A stretch of 25,186 nt of DNA from an uncultured bacterium (GTDB taxonomy: Bacteria; Vulcanimicrobiota; Xenobia; Xenobiales; Xenobiaceae), in the NCBI GenBank assembly GCA_934636825.1, contig CAKUBG010000034.1, positions 1 through 25,186 of the forward strand. The letters are read 5' to 3'. A model generated the notes under the pieces. That model had not been told where the DNA came from and ran no database searches. It saw only the letters and a program-made list of their open reading frames with translations. A program made the translations under genes and the position numbers. Shown one piece after another: positions 8,801 to 14,940 of this stretch. Positions within the stretch are counted from its first letter, which is position 1; every line of letters starts with the position of its first letter.

Positions 8801-9389
8801 GCGGAGCGTCGGGGAATTGGTTAGAAGCCCAATGGGTCAATTCAGCCAAATTTTCTTCACAGCGACTGTCAATCCACTCTACTCTGGCTCCAGCAGCTTC
8901 TAAAACATCGAGGTGGCGACCGGGTCTGGTGCCGATAACCACTACTACACCTTCGGGGAGAGAATCTAAGCCGGCTAAGCCTTCATTATCTATCAATTCG
9001 GGAGCGCGTCCCAAAGCATCGATAATAACTAAACGCAACTTGCCGTTTGCTAAAGGCAAGTGTTCTTTGGCCAAAGCTGCAGCTTCGTAAGGAGTGTTGG
9101 GAATGCGAATACCGTCTAAATCTAATTGAGACAGAAGAGCGCCCCAAAAACCAGCAGCAGTATCGGTAGCCAAAGGACGGCGAATTTCTACATAGATGGA
9201 ATCGTCATAGTCTTTGGCCAATTTCTTGAGAAAAGAACTCTTACCCATGCCAGGCTCGGCGGCAAAAACGATAACGCGGATACCATCTTCACACGCTTGC
9301 TGGAAACGTTCCCGAAGCCAGTTGCGCTCCAAAAGGCGACCGTCTTCACTACTGGATACAGAAGTACCAATCACGCTGCTTACACTCAA
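5889..9389 (-). CDS. STAND-type P-loop ATPase with long alpha-solenoid tail
   Basis: About 1166 residues. Walker A is 'AAEPGMGKSS' (43-52, Lys50). Walker B is 'LRLVIID' (118-124, Asp124). A sensor-like 'VVVVIGTRPGRH' (148-159) and the 'GAEGNFLIARHLL' segment (206-218) follow, as in STAND/NACHT-type signalling ATPases. A winged-helix-like part lies at about 290-370, and the rest (about 400-1150) is helical with many Ala-rich, TPR-like repeats that could bind partners. No N-terminal effector domain is present. No ATG start exists: the frame opens with TTG at 9470, but TTG at 9389 has GAGGG exactly 7 bases upstream and removes an odd basic/hydrophobic leader, so I prefer it. It probably heads a transcript with the ATP-grasp gene. 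The trigger and function are unknown. Confidence 0.8.
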   Translation of the reverse strand: MSVSSVIGTSVSSSEDGRLLERNWLRERFQQACEDGIRVIVFAAEPGMGKSSFLKKLAKDYDDSIYVEIRRPLATDTAAGFWGALLSQLDLDGIRIPNTPYEAAALAKEHLPLANGKLRLVIIDALGRAPELIDNEGLAGLDSLPEGVVVVIGTRPGRHLDVLEAAGARVEWIDSRCEENLAELTHWASNQFPDAPQEYIDSFVNGAEGNFLIARHLLNAIRHKYIKPHELNATPKALEAALSVLWEEQYEQAPFEIHDDLVFVACLIAEAGEPLPAVSIADFLGFSASRVGRVLAYLRPLLRHNDIEHGLSFFSRRLGRLIANRYRRDLVQVHEQVISFFRDSYPSWDEMDDHYGWFYLGYHCDRFARTARRCDFSTLHWLGEGPFIKTKLAKTHSLSAVLDDLSRCLRAALQERELPRIVSYGLRIPRLRAKEVMNGLHDLADAGQFGLAADRAMLLQRESSRLKALLLLAWQALEEGQTETAKSLTAKAGTIVYIDMSQEDRLLFAFIMADLLKIMPLEALLPIFHNCRNMSHSVSVAWRLSIMSGLSKAKRLEILKAAVACAQRITDKEERERRLARLNEDIATVRRSKSCEYDLSKALVNEVNAIDIKLETGEELESKLAALDLAPEEDRAQAFRTALEFIGSYKDEAKRVEAIARLVVELVKYSNENWIVSSFEDLITTIVALHSPIYRQKSIIAASRLITGVPRTKGWRDVFVRLGAVIETIEDPALRVGAWVWLSLARHEARDFKGAKDTLNLSASLAFHIADLEEQAKALSLLSSCAAAIGCPDRARNLAFHSLQAWEAPAPNRIDTETRAAMVVGISANINEERSLEYYDSSIKVALEIPDMRVRANLLAALAGNLYKMGEDDWARRTQDKALEVAKSMEANAAQAITLAQLAVQESLCGNVSSSDQILLDAEEAARAEEIPEKRREALLTIASSKRNGGDEAGARALIFEVIGELEKLEVQDLSKASDLCVLAKLIREPRSKETLIKLIKKVRRHVKNLPAGEKQKTLLLIVRCWLALGDYENATAEYLEIDDDIEVKSEAKISLAVSMIRSNPKMALQLLASIPIFSLRMRGVKECADELLSDKLAGKRAAALDILAELTLMAVADEKCADMLIAKWVGLSNDRKAITESLTKIGYPIKDVLTGQLNEPTLGQD

Positions 9390-9513
9390 TGCAATTCCCT
9401 CACAAAGCACAAAAGTTAGCAAAATCCCCCTCCGTTTTTTTTCGCGAATAGCACTTTTTTTCCTTGCCAATCAATTTATAGCTCCAATTACAGCTGCCAA
9501 CATACATACTTTT

Positions 9514-9558
9514 ACAAAAAAATAAGCGCTCGCCATTTTTATATAAAGGGGAGCGCCT
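9514..9558 (-). terminator. Rho-independent terminator of the small membrane protein gene
   Basis: On the minus strand, a stem AGGCGCTC (9558-9551) / GAGCGCTT (9531-9524), with one G-U pair, is followed immediately by ATTTTTTTT (9523-9515). It lies about 45 bases after the stop of the gene ending at 9604 and before the STAND gene, making the small gene monocistronic. Confidence 0.75.
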
Positions 9559-9603
9559 ATTGTCCGTAAGTGGATTTATATTAGTGAACTTTTTAGAAGA
9601 AAA

Positions 9604-10197
9604 CTACTCAGCAAAGATCTTACGGCAAGCTTCAAAGGCCAACCTGTGGTATCTCTTGGCTCTCTTAAGATCTTCATTGGCTTCTTTAAGCATAGCCTTG
9701 CGCTTCATTTGGTCGTCTTCCTTCAAAGCTTTCTTACAAGTTTCGGAGCCCTTCCAAGCAAAACCGATAGACTTAGCCACATTTTTATGCATTTCAGCGT
9801 ATTGAGCCGGGCAAGACTGACCATTTACTTCACCAATATACTCGCGCTGACGGTCGATGACCGCATCGATATCTTTCACAGTTTCTTCGGTATCGGTGAC
9901 TTTGTTTTTCAAAACAGGGTTGCATGCTTTGCGAGTATCGGCAATAATCAATTCCGTTGTGGGGATGATCTTATCGCGCATACGCAATCTGTAAGCATTG
10001 AAAGCGGCCGGCTCTTGCTTCTTAACAACAACTACGTCTTGAGCTGTAGCGGCTCTCTCTAAAGCTCTATTGTACCAGAACATGTAATAACAAGCGATAC
10101 AAGCGATAAGGATACCGGCAATGATAAGCATGCAAGTAACCGGAGCGTCGCCACGCATTCCATGGCGTCTTAGTTTTTTGAATATAGATAATGACAT
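9604..10197 (-). CDS. Single-span membrane protein, unknown function
   Basis: 197 residues from the ATG at 10197, which follows GGAGGT at a 10-base spacing (the frame runs on to 10215 with a TTG). A short basic N-terminus (FKKLRRHGMR) precedes one membrane span at about 20-42. The remaining ~150 residues are charged and predicted helical. They have four Cys (92, 129, 154, 191), which could form two disulfides if this part is extracytoplasmic, as the positive-inside rule suggests. I do not recognise a family. It has a near-consensus promoter and its own terminator, so it is an independent, probably well-expressed gene. It is divergent from the queuosine salvage genes. Confidence 0.75.
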   Translation of the reverse strand: MSLSIFKKLRRHGMRGDAPVTCMLIIAGILIACIACYYMFWYNRALERAATAQDVVVVKKQEPAAFNAYRLRMRDKIIPTTELIIADTRKACNPVLKNKVTDTEETVKDIDAVIDRQREYIGEVNGQSCPAQYAEMHKNVAKSIGFAWKGSETCKKALKEDDQMKRKAMLKEANEDLKRAKRYHRLAFEACRKIFAE

Positions 10198-10256
10198 GAT
10201 GTCCCACACCTCCAAAGTAAGCGTGTATCTTTAGATAGTTAATTTCACGAGTTACT

Positions 10257-10285
10257 ATTATACATATAATGCCAATAACGTTCAA
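10257..10285 (-). promoter_or_regulatory. Near-consensus sigma70-type promoter (minus strand)
   Basis: On the minus strand, TTGAAC (10285-10280), a 17-base spacer and a perfect TATAAT (10262-10257). Transcription would start near 10250, about 50 bases before the ATG at 10197 of the small membrane protein. Its -35 box overlaps that of the divergent promoter at 10281-10309. Confidence 0.7.
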
Positions 10286-10309
10286 ACTTTATGGCTAATA
10301 TGTTAAAAT
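10281..10309 (+). promoter_or_regulatory. Sigma70-type promoter for the queuosine salvage run (plus strand)
   Basis: TTCAAA (10281-10286), a 17-base spacer and TAAAAT (10304-10309). Transcription would start near 10316, leaving a leader of about 110 bases before the QNG1-like gene. The -35 box shares five bases with that of the divergent minus-strand promoter, so the two should compete for polymerase. Confidence 0.6.
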
Positions 10310-10352
10310 ATGGGGCCGATCAAGAAAAAAAATAAGCAAGAAGGACTGACCC

Positions 10353-10400
10353 TTGGGCATATTTAAAGTTTTTTGCCTAAATTATAGCTTTGTTTGCTGA
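10353..10400 (+). other. Possible 15-codon leader ORF
   Basis: A TTG at 10353 sits exactly 7 bases after AAGGA (10341-10345) and opens a 15-codon frame ending in TGA at 10398-10400, within the leader of the QNG1-like gene. The peptide has no clear attenuation motif (it contains two Cys and several aromatic residues). It may be a regulatory upstream ORF or chance. Confidence 0.25.
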
Positions 10401-10426
10401 AAAAGAAGAAAGGAACCGATACAATT

Positions 10427-11407
10427 TTGAATTCTACGGTCAACGTTTTAGAGACTACCGAAATAGTTCGCCGCGAGTCTGAGTTAGTGAATATCAATCT
10501 CGACGTTATCAAAAAATATTGCCGCGAATGGGCCCTTCATCCTTTTATTACTCCTGCGTGGGATACTTCCGTACATTACGACGGACAAGGTGATCGTTTA
10601 GCCAACTATATTCTTCTTTTAGACAGTTTAAATTTCTGTTTCTGGCCGGATAAAGGACAACCCAAGTGGATTATAGAGTATAAAGGCCAGAAAATGGGCG
10701 GTTACCAGGCTTTGGCGGCTTCTCTGAAAAGAGCCATAGAAGAAGGAATCAATGTAGACGACGCTCATTGGATGGCTCAGGCCGATCTGGAACAAGTGCG
10801 TCACGTTTTTCGCGGCACTCAGGAAGGCGTGGAAATTCCTCTTATGGATAAACGTCTGGAGCACATCAACCAAAGCGGTAAAGTTCTTTTGGACAATTTT
10901 GGCGGCCAATACTCTCAAGCTATTAAATCTTGCCAAGGCAGCGCCGTAGCTCTGGTTAATTTAATGGTGCAATATTTTCCCTCTTTCCGTGATATTCACA
11001 CTTGGAAAGGCCATGAAGTACGCATTTTGAAACGCGCTCAAATTACCGCTGTGGATATTTATGGCAGCTTCTACGGAGAAGGTTTGGGCAAATTCGAAGA
11101 TATGGATTTGCTGACCGTTTTTGCCGATTATAAAATTCCTCAAGTTCTTCGCGCCTTGGGCATTTTGGAATATGCTCCGGCCTTGGCTGAAAAAGTGGAC
11201 AATCAAGAGTTGTTGCCTTCCGGATCCCGAGAAGAGATGGAAATTCGTGTGGGTATGATCTGGGCTGTAGAAGAAATTCGTCGCGAGCTCAAGCGTTTGG
11301 GTGCTCCTAAAATGGCTTTGGAGTTGGATTGGTTCTTGTGGAACTTAGGCCAAGAGCCTTTACCTGGCGAAAAGCCTTATCACAGGACACGGACAATTTT
11401 CTATTAG
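10427..11407 (+). CDS. Queuosine nucleotide N-glycosylase (QNG1 / Q_salvage, DUF2419 family)
   Basis: 326 residues, close to the family's usual length and matching along the whole chain: 'NVLETTEIVRRESELVNIN' start, 'LDSLNFCFWPD' (66-75), 'FADYKIPQVLR..GIL' (232-247), 'EIRVGMIWAVEEIR' (272-285), 'LDWFLWNLG' (300-308) and the terminal 'PYHRTRTIFY'. Known family members release the base queuine from queuosine 5'-phosphate or queuosine, so that it can be reinserted into tRNA. Tgt, the enzyme that does this, is the next gene. There is no ATG near the start. TTG at 10427 is preceded by AAGGA at about 12 bases and gives the N-terminus typical of the family; the frame also opens at TTG 10394. A promoter lies at 10281-10309. 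Confidence 0.9.
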   Translation: MNSTVNVLETTEIVRRESELVNINLDVIKKYCREWALHPFITPAWDTSVHYDGQGDRLANYILLLDSLNFCFWPDKGQPKWIIEYKGQKMGGYQALAASLKRAIEEGINVDDAHWMAQADLEQVRHVFRGTQEGVEIPLMDKRLEHINQSGKVLLDNFGGQYSQAIKSCQGSAVALVNLMVQYFPSFRDIHTWKGHEVRILKRAQITAVDIYGSFYGEGLGKFEDMDLLTVFADYKIPQVLRALGILEYAPALAEKVDNQELLPSGSREEMEIRVGMIWAVEEIRRELKRLGAPKMALELDWFLWNLGQEPLPGEKPYHRTRTIFY

Positions 11408-11439
11408 TTCTCTATTTGTTTTCTACATACTGATAGAGG

Positions 11440-11490
11440 CAGACCGAGCATAATTTTGATCTTTCTACAGGTTTTTCCAAGCTCGGTCTG
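11440..11490 (+). promoter_or_regulatory. Long-loop hairpin in front of tgt
   Basis: A perfect 10-bp inverted repeat (CAGACCGAGC 11440-11449, GCTCGGTCTG 11481-11490) with a loop of about 31 bases lies in the 132-base gap before tgt. No T-run follows directly (a T7 tract comes about 25 bases later), so it is not a standard terminator. It may be an mRNA processing or stability element, an attenuator, or an operator-like palindrome. Confidence 0.45.
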
Positions 11491-11539
11491 TAATATCGGG
11501 GGCTCCAATAGTCAATTTTTTTAGCATAGGTTCACAATA

Positions 11540-12781
11540 ATGGCAGATTATTTTTCTTTTACCGAAAAAATGCGCTACGAATTGGGCACAGAAGCTCGCT
11601 TAGGGCGCATTGATACTCCTCACGGCAGCATCGAAACTCCCGAATTTCTTCCCGTAGGTACTTTAGCTACAGTTAAGGGTTTAATGCCTAAGCAATTGGA
11701 AGAGCTGGGCGTCCAAGGTATGCTCAGTAATACTTACCATCTTTTCTTGCGTCCAGGCTCCGATATCGTCGAAGAGATGGGCGGCTTGCACAAATTTATG
11801 AATTGGAAACGCCCAGTTATGACCGACTCAGGCGGCTTTCAAGCTTTTTCTTTAGGTGCAGCTCGCCAGTTAGGTATAGGCAAAATAGGCGTTTTCCCTG
11901 GCAACAGTGCCGATATGACTCTCAGAAAGGGCGACGCTTACAAACCATTAGCTCATATTGATGAAGACGGCGTAGTTTTCCGCTCCTTCTTGGATGGCTC
12001 CAAGCATCGCTTAAATCCAGAAATTTCCATTCGCATTCAGGAGCAGTTGGGCGCTGATATTATCTTAGCTTTTGACGAATGCACCTCGCCAGCCGCTTCT
12101 TATGAATATACAGCCATGTCCTTAGAACGCACTCACCGCTGGGCTGTGCGCAGCTTGGAAGCCAGACGCGACACTCCTCAAGCTTTGTACGGTATTGTCC
12201 AGGGCGGCGAATGGCAAGATTTGCGCGAAAAGTCAGTGGAGTTTATTTCTTCTTTGCCCTTCCAAGGCTTCGCTATAGGCGGTTCTTTGGGTAAGAGCAA
12301 ACACGATATGCACAAAGTACTCGATTGGACTATTCCTGGCTTACCTCACAACAAGCCTCGCCATTTGCTCGGCATTGGTGAAGTTGACGACTTATTTGAA
12401 GGTGTACAGCGCGGTATTGACACTTTCGACTGTGTAATTCCTACTCGCTTTGCCAGAACTTCCAACTTATTCGTACCTTACGATGTGCCCGGAGCCAACA
12501 AGCGAGGAACCTTGGTGTTGCGCAATGCCGAATTTACTCACGACGAACGTCCGGTTGATCCCAATTGTACTTGCTATTGCTGCCGCAATTTCTCGCGTGC
12601 TTACTTGCGCCACTTATACAAATCGGAAGAAATTTTGGGCAGCGTATTAGGTACTTTGCACAATATTCACTTTATGCTCACTCTTATGCGCAATATCCGC
12701 GCCTCTTTAGCCAACGGAACCTTCTTCGATCTCAAAGCCAAATGGCTGGATCGCAAAGGCGAAGCTCAAGAAGAAAAATAA
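11540..12781 (+). CDS. tgt: tRNA-guanine transglycosylase (Tgt)
   Basis: 413 residues. It exchanges guanine 34 in GUN-anticodon tRNAs for preQ1 or queuine. Seen: 'MLSNTYHLFLRPG' (61-73), catalytic 'DSGGFQ' (Asp96), 'FDECTSP' (178-184), 'GIVQGG' (218-223), nucleophile 'FDCVIPTR' (Asp297), and the zinc site Cys343, Cys345, Cys348 and His374. Two departures from the usual preQ1 enzymes: an insertion of about 25 residues after DSGGFQ (about 110-140), which explains the extra length over ~375, and 'GGSLGKS' (247-253) where E. coli has GGLAVGE, the substrate-loop region. Together with the QNG1-like gene upstream and no preQ1 synthesis gene here, this suggests queuine as substrate (inference). The Shine-Dalgarno sequence is weak. 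Confidence 0.95.
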   Translation: MADYFSFTEKMRYELGTEARLGRIDTPHGSIETPEFLPVGTLATVKGLMPKQLEELGVQGMLSNTYHLFLRPGSDIVEEMGGLHKFMNWKRPVMTDSGGFQAFSLGAARQLGIGKIGVFPGNSADMTLRKGDAYKPLAHIDEDGVVFRSFLDGSKHRLNPEISIRIQEQLGADIILAFDECTSPAASYEYTAMSLERTHRWAVRSLEARRDTPQALYGIVQGGEWQDLREKSVEFISSLPFQGFAIGGSLGKSKHDMHKVLDWTIPGLPHNKPRHLLGIGEVDDLFEGVQRGIDTFDCVIPTRFARTSNLFVPYDVPGANKRGTLVLRNAEFTHDERPVDPNCTCYCCRNFSRAYLRHLYKSEEILGSVLGTLHNIHFMLTLMRNIRASLANGTFFDLKAKWLDRKGEAQEEK

Positions 12782-12809
12782 GACCAACTAAGGGAGGAAG
12801 TGCAGCGCG

Positions 12810-13916
12810 ATGGCTATAGAATTCAGCCTTATTATACCTACCTATAATAGGATAGGCGCTTTGCGTCACTGCTTAAAACATATTGAAAGGCTCAATTTTC
12901 CCAGAAAAAGTTTTGAAGTAATCTTGGTTGACGATGGCTCTCAAGATGAAACTTCTCAGCTCCAAGCCAAGGATTTTCCTTTCAATATAACTGTAATTCA
13001 TCAGCCTAACAGCGGCACTTCCGCAGCCCGCAATCGTGGTATAAGGGCAGCCAAAGGTCTGATTTGCATGTTCGTTGATGACGATGTCATGCTCCATCCC
13101 GATCTTTTACTGGAGCACCAACGCTTACACAAAGCCGAGCCCAATTTGGTAGTACGCGGCCCGGTTATAAATTTTGCCTCTCTGCCCTGCCCTTTAGATA
13201 CCGATGCTGAACTTATGCAATCGGCTTTGGCAGCCTCGGAAAAACTTAAAGAGACAGCTTGTCAACAGTTGTGCCAAGTTTCCAGCCAAGGTTCCACCTT
13301 AAATACAGCCAATACGGCAACCACTTCGTTCCTGAGTACCGGCGCTCCTCAATCGGCTCATAGTGACAAAAAGTCCAACTGTTTATTCGGTCGTTTGGCC
13401 GATTTTTGGAAAAATTGGAGCGGCCGCGATTTGCGCATGCTCAAACACTTTTCCATGAATTATCTCTGCACTAGTAATGCTTCTTTATACCGCCACCATC
13501 TAATCGCGGCCGGTCTTTTTGACACGTCTTTCCCACGCTGGGAAGACGCCGAATTGGCTGTGCGCTTAAAGCGTTTGGGACTCAAAAGGCGCTTCAGTTT
13601 GAACGCTATTGTCTATCATTTGAAGCCACCGGAAACTTGGGAAGCCAGAATTAGAACAGCCCAAAAAGATGGCACTTCGGCTGCGGAACTTTATTTGCGT
13701 TATCCCAGCTTTTTGATGCGTTTGCGTAGCGGCTTGCACTTTGCCAACAGTTGGCGCAACCGTTTATTTACGGAAGGGCCGTGGCAAACCACTTTAGTGG
13801 AAAGCGCTCGCGGTGAAAGTAAAGTTTTCCCTCAAAAGTTCGCTCAAGATATGCTAATCGAAAAAGCGTATTTAGAGGCCGGCCTAGACAGGCTGAAGAG
13901 GACTCAATCTTTTTAA
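12810..13916 (+). CDS. Family 2 glycosyltransferase
   Basis: 368 residues, GT-A fold. 'FSLIIPTYNR' opens the domain. The UDP-binding 'LVDDGS' is at 39-44, 'SAARNRGI' at 71-78, the metal-binding DXD triad 'VDDDV' at 89-93, and the acceptor/catalytic 'WEDAEL' at 244-249. Unlike its downstream neighbour, it has an extra segment of about 80-90 residues (about 130-215), partly Ser/Thr/Ala-rich and low in complexity, between the DXD and the 'NYLCTSNASLYR' strand. GGAGGAA lies about 10 bases before the ATG. It starts 28 bases after tgt and probably shares its transcript. The likely role is adding a sugar in cell-surface glycan synthesis; donor and acceptor are unknown. Confidence 0.88.
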   Translation: MAIEFSLIIPTYNRIGALRHCLKHIERLNFPRKSFEVILVDDGSQDETSQLQAKDFPFNITVIHQPNSGTSAARNRGIRAAKGLICMFVDDDVMLHPDLLLEHQRLHKAEPNLVVRGPVINFASLPCPLDTDAELMQSALAASEKLKETACQQLCQVSSQGSTLNTANTATTSFLSTGAPQSAHSDKKSNCLFGRLADFWKNWSGRDLRMLKHFSMNYLCTSNASLYRHHLIAAGLFDTSFPRWEDAELAVRLKRLGLKRRFSLNAIVYHLKPPETWEARIRTAQKDGTSAAELYLRYPSFLMRLRSGLHFANSWRNRLFTEGPWQTTLVESARGESKVFPQKFAQDMLIEKAYLEAGLDRLKRTQSF

Positions 13917-13980
13917 TCAGCAATATTTTGCACATCATTTGCAGCTAACTCAAGCAGCGATTGACAAGTGAGGACAAGAA

Positions 13981-14940
13981 ATGGAAAGAAAAGATGAATT
14001 TGCCGAGCTGATGAAAGTTGAGGACAAATATGAATTGTCCGTCCAAATTTGCTCGCACAACCGCAAAAACGTCTTGCAAGTCGTTTTGGAGTCTTTAAAA
14101 GACCAAACCTTGCCTGCCGACCGTTTTGAAGTAGTTTTAGTAGACGACGGCTCAACTGACGGAACCAAGGAAATGGCCGAAGGTTTAGAGCTTCCCTATC
14201 ATCTGACCGTCTTACGCCACGAAAAGAATGCCGGCCTCTCTACCGCTCGCAATACCGGACTCAGAGCTTGCCGCGGCCGCGTTATTTTGATTATTGACGA
14301 CGACGTCATTGCCGATCCGGATTTGTTGCGCCAACACGTTCTGACTCATGCTTCTTATGACAAAATCGTGTGCAACGGCTGGGTAAATCACGTTTCTGAG
14401 CCTAAACGTCCGCAGCATCCGCAATTTACCATGGCAGATATTTCTACCTCATTTTTCTGGACTTCCAACGTCTCTGTAAAGCGTCGCCACCTTTTAGCTA
14501 TCGGCGGCTTCGACGAGGACTTCAAAGAATATGGTTGGGAAGATCAGGAAGTTGGTCTGCGCCTGATGGCTTTGGGCTTAAAAAAGCAAAACAATTACAA
14601 AGCTATAGGCTTTCATGTAAAACGTACTCCGCAGCGCAAAGACATTCCTCGCATGCTTAAACAAGCTGAAGCTAAAGGACGCACCGCCGTACTGTATGTA
14701 GAAAAGCACGATCGTCCGCGCTCTCGTTTGTCTACAGGCATTCATGCTGCCCGCTTGGCTGTATATAAATTCACCCGTGTAGGCGACTGGTTGCAAAAGC
14801 TGTGTTTGGAACGTCTGAACCGTCCGGAGATGAGCGACGACGCACCTTTAACAGGCTTCGATGCTTGGTGTGCCCGCCAACTTTCCACGATCCATTATTT
14901 CGACGCAATAGAAAATACTTTAAATAATGAGCAAAAATAA
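13981..14940 (+). CDS. Family 2 glycosyltransferase
   Basis: 319 residues. 'SVQICSHNRK' (20-29), 'LVDDGSTDGT' (53-62), 'STARNTGL' (87-94), DXD 'IDDDV' (105-109), 'TSNVSVKR' (161-168) and 'GWEDQEVGLRL' (185-195) are the ordered motifs of GT2 enzymes. It resembles the preceding gene in layout (C-terminal region with 'FHVKR', where the neighbour has 'YHLKP') but lacks that gene's insertion, so the two may be old duplicates. GTGAGG precedes the ATG by 7 bases. Its 3' end overlaps the next gene by 14 bases, which suggests translational coupling in one glycan operon. Confidence 0.9.
   Translation: MERKDEFAELMKVEDKYELSVQICSHNRKNVLQVVLESLKDQTLPADRFEVVLVDDGSTDGTKEMAEGLELPYHLTVLRHEKNAGLSTARNTGLRACRGRVILIIDDDVIADPDLLRQHVLTHASYDKIVCNGWVNHVSEPKRPQHPQFTMADISTSFFWTSNVSVKRRHLLAIGGFDEDFKEYGWEDQEVGLRLMALGLKKQNNYKAIGFHVKRTPQRKDIPRMLKQAEAKGRTAVLYVEKHDRPRSRLSTGIHAARLAVYKFTRVGDWLQKLCLERLNRPEMSDDAPLTGFDAWCARQLSTIHYFDAIENTLNNEQK

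Noticed and set aside
5889..9389. Calling the STAND protein an antiphage (Avs-type) defence gene
   Set aside because: No effector domain (nuclease, protease, TIR or similar) is visible at either end and no other defence gene is nearby; it sits among biosynthetic genes.
10316..10426. preQ1 riboswitch before the QNG1-like/tgt genes
   Set aside because: I could not find the compact preQ1 aptamer pattern (short G/C hairpin followed by an A-rich tail pairing with its loop).
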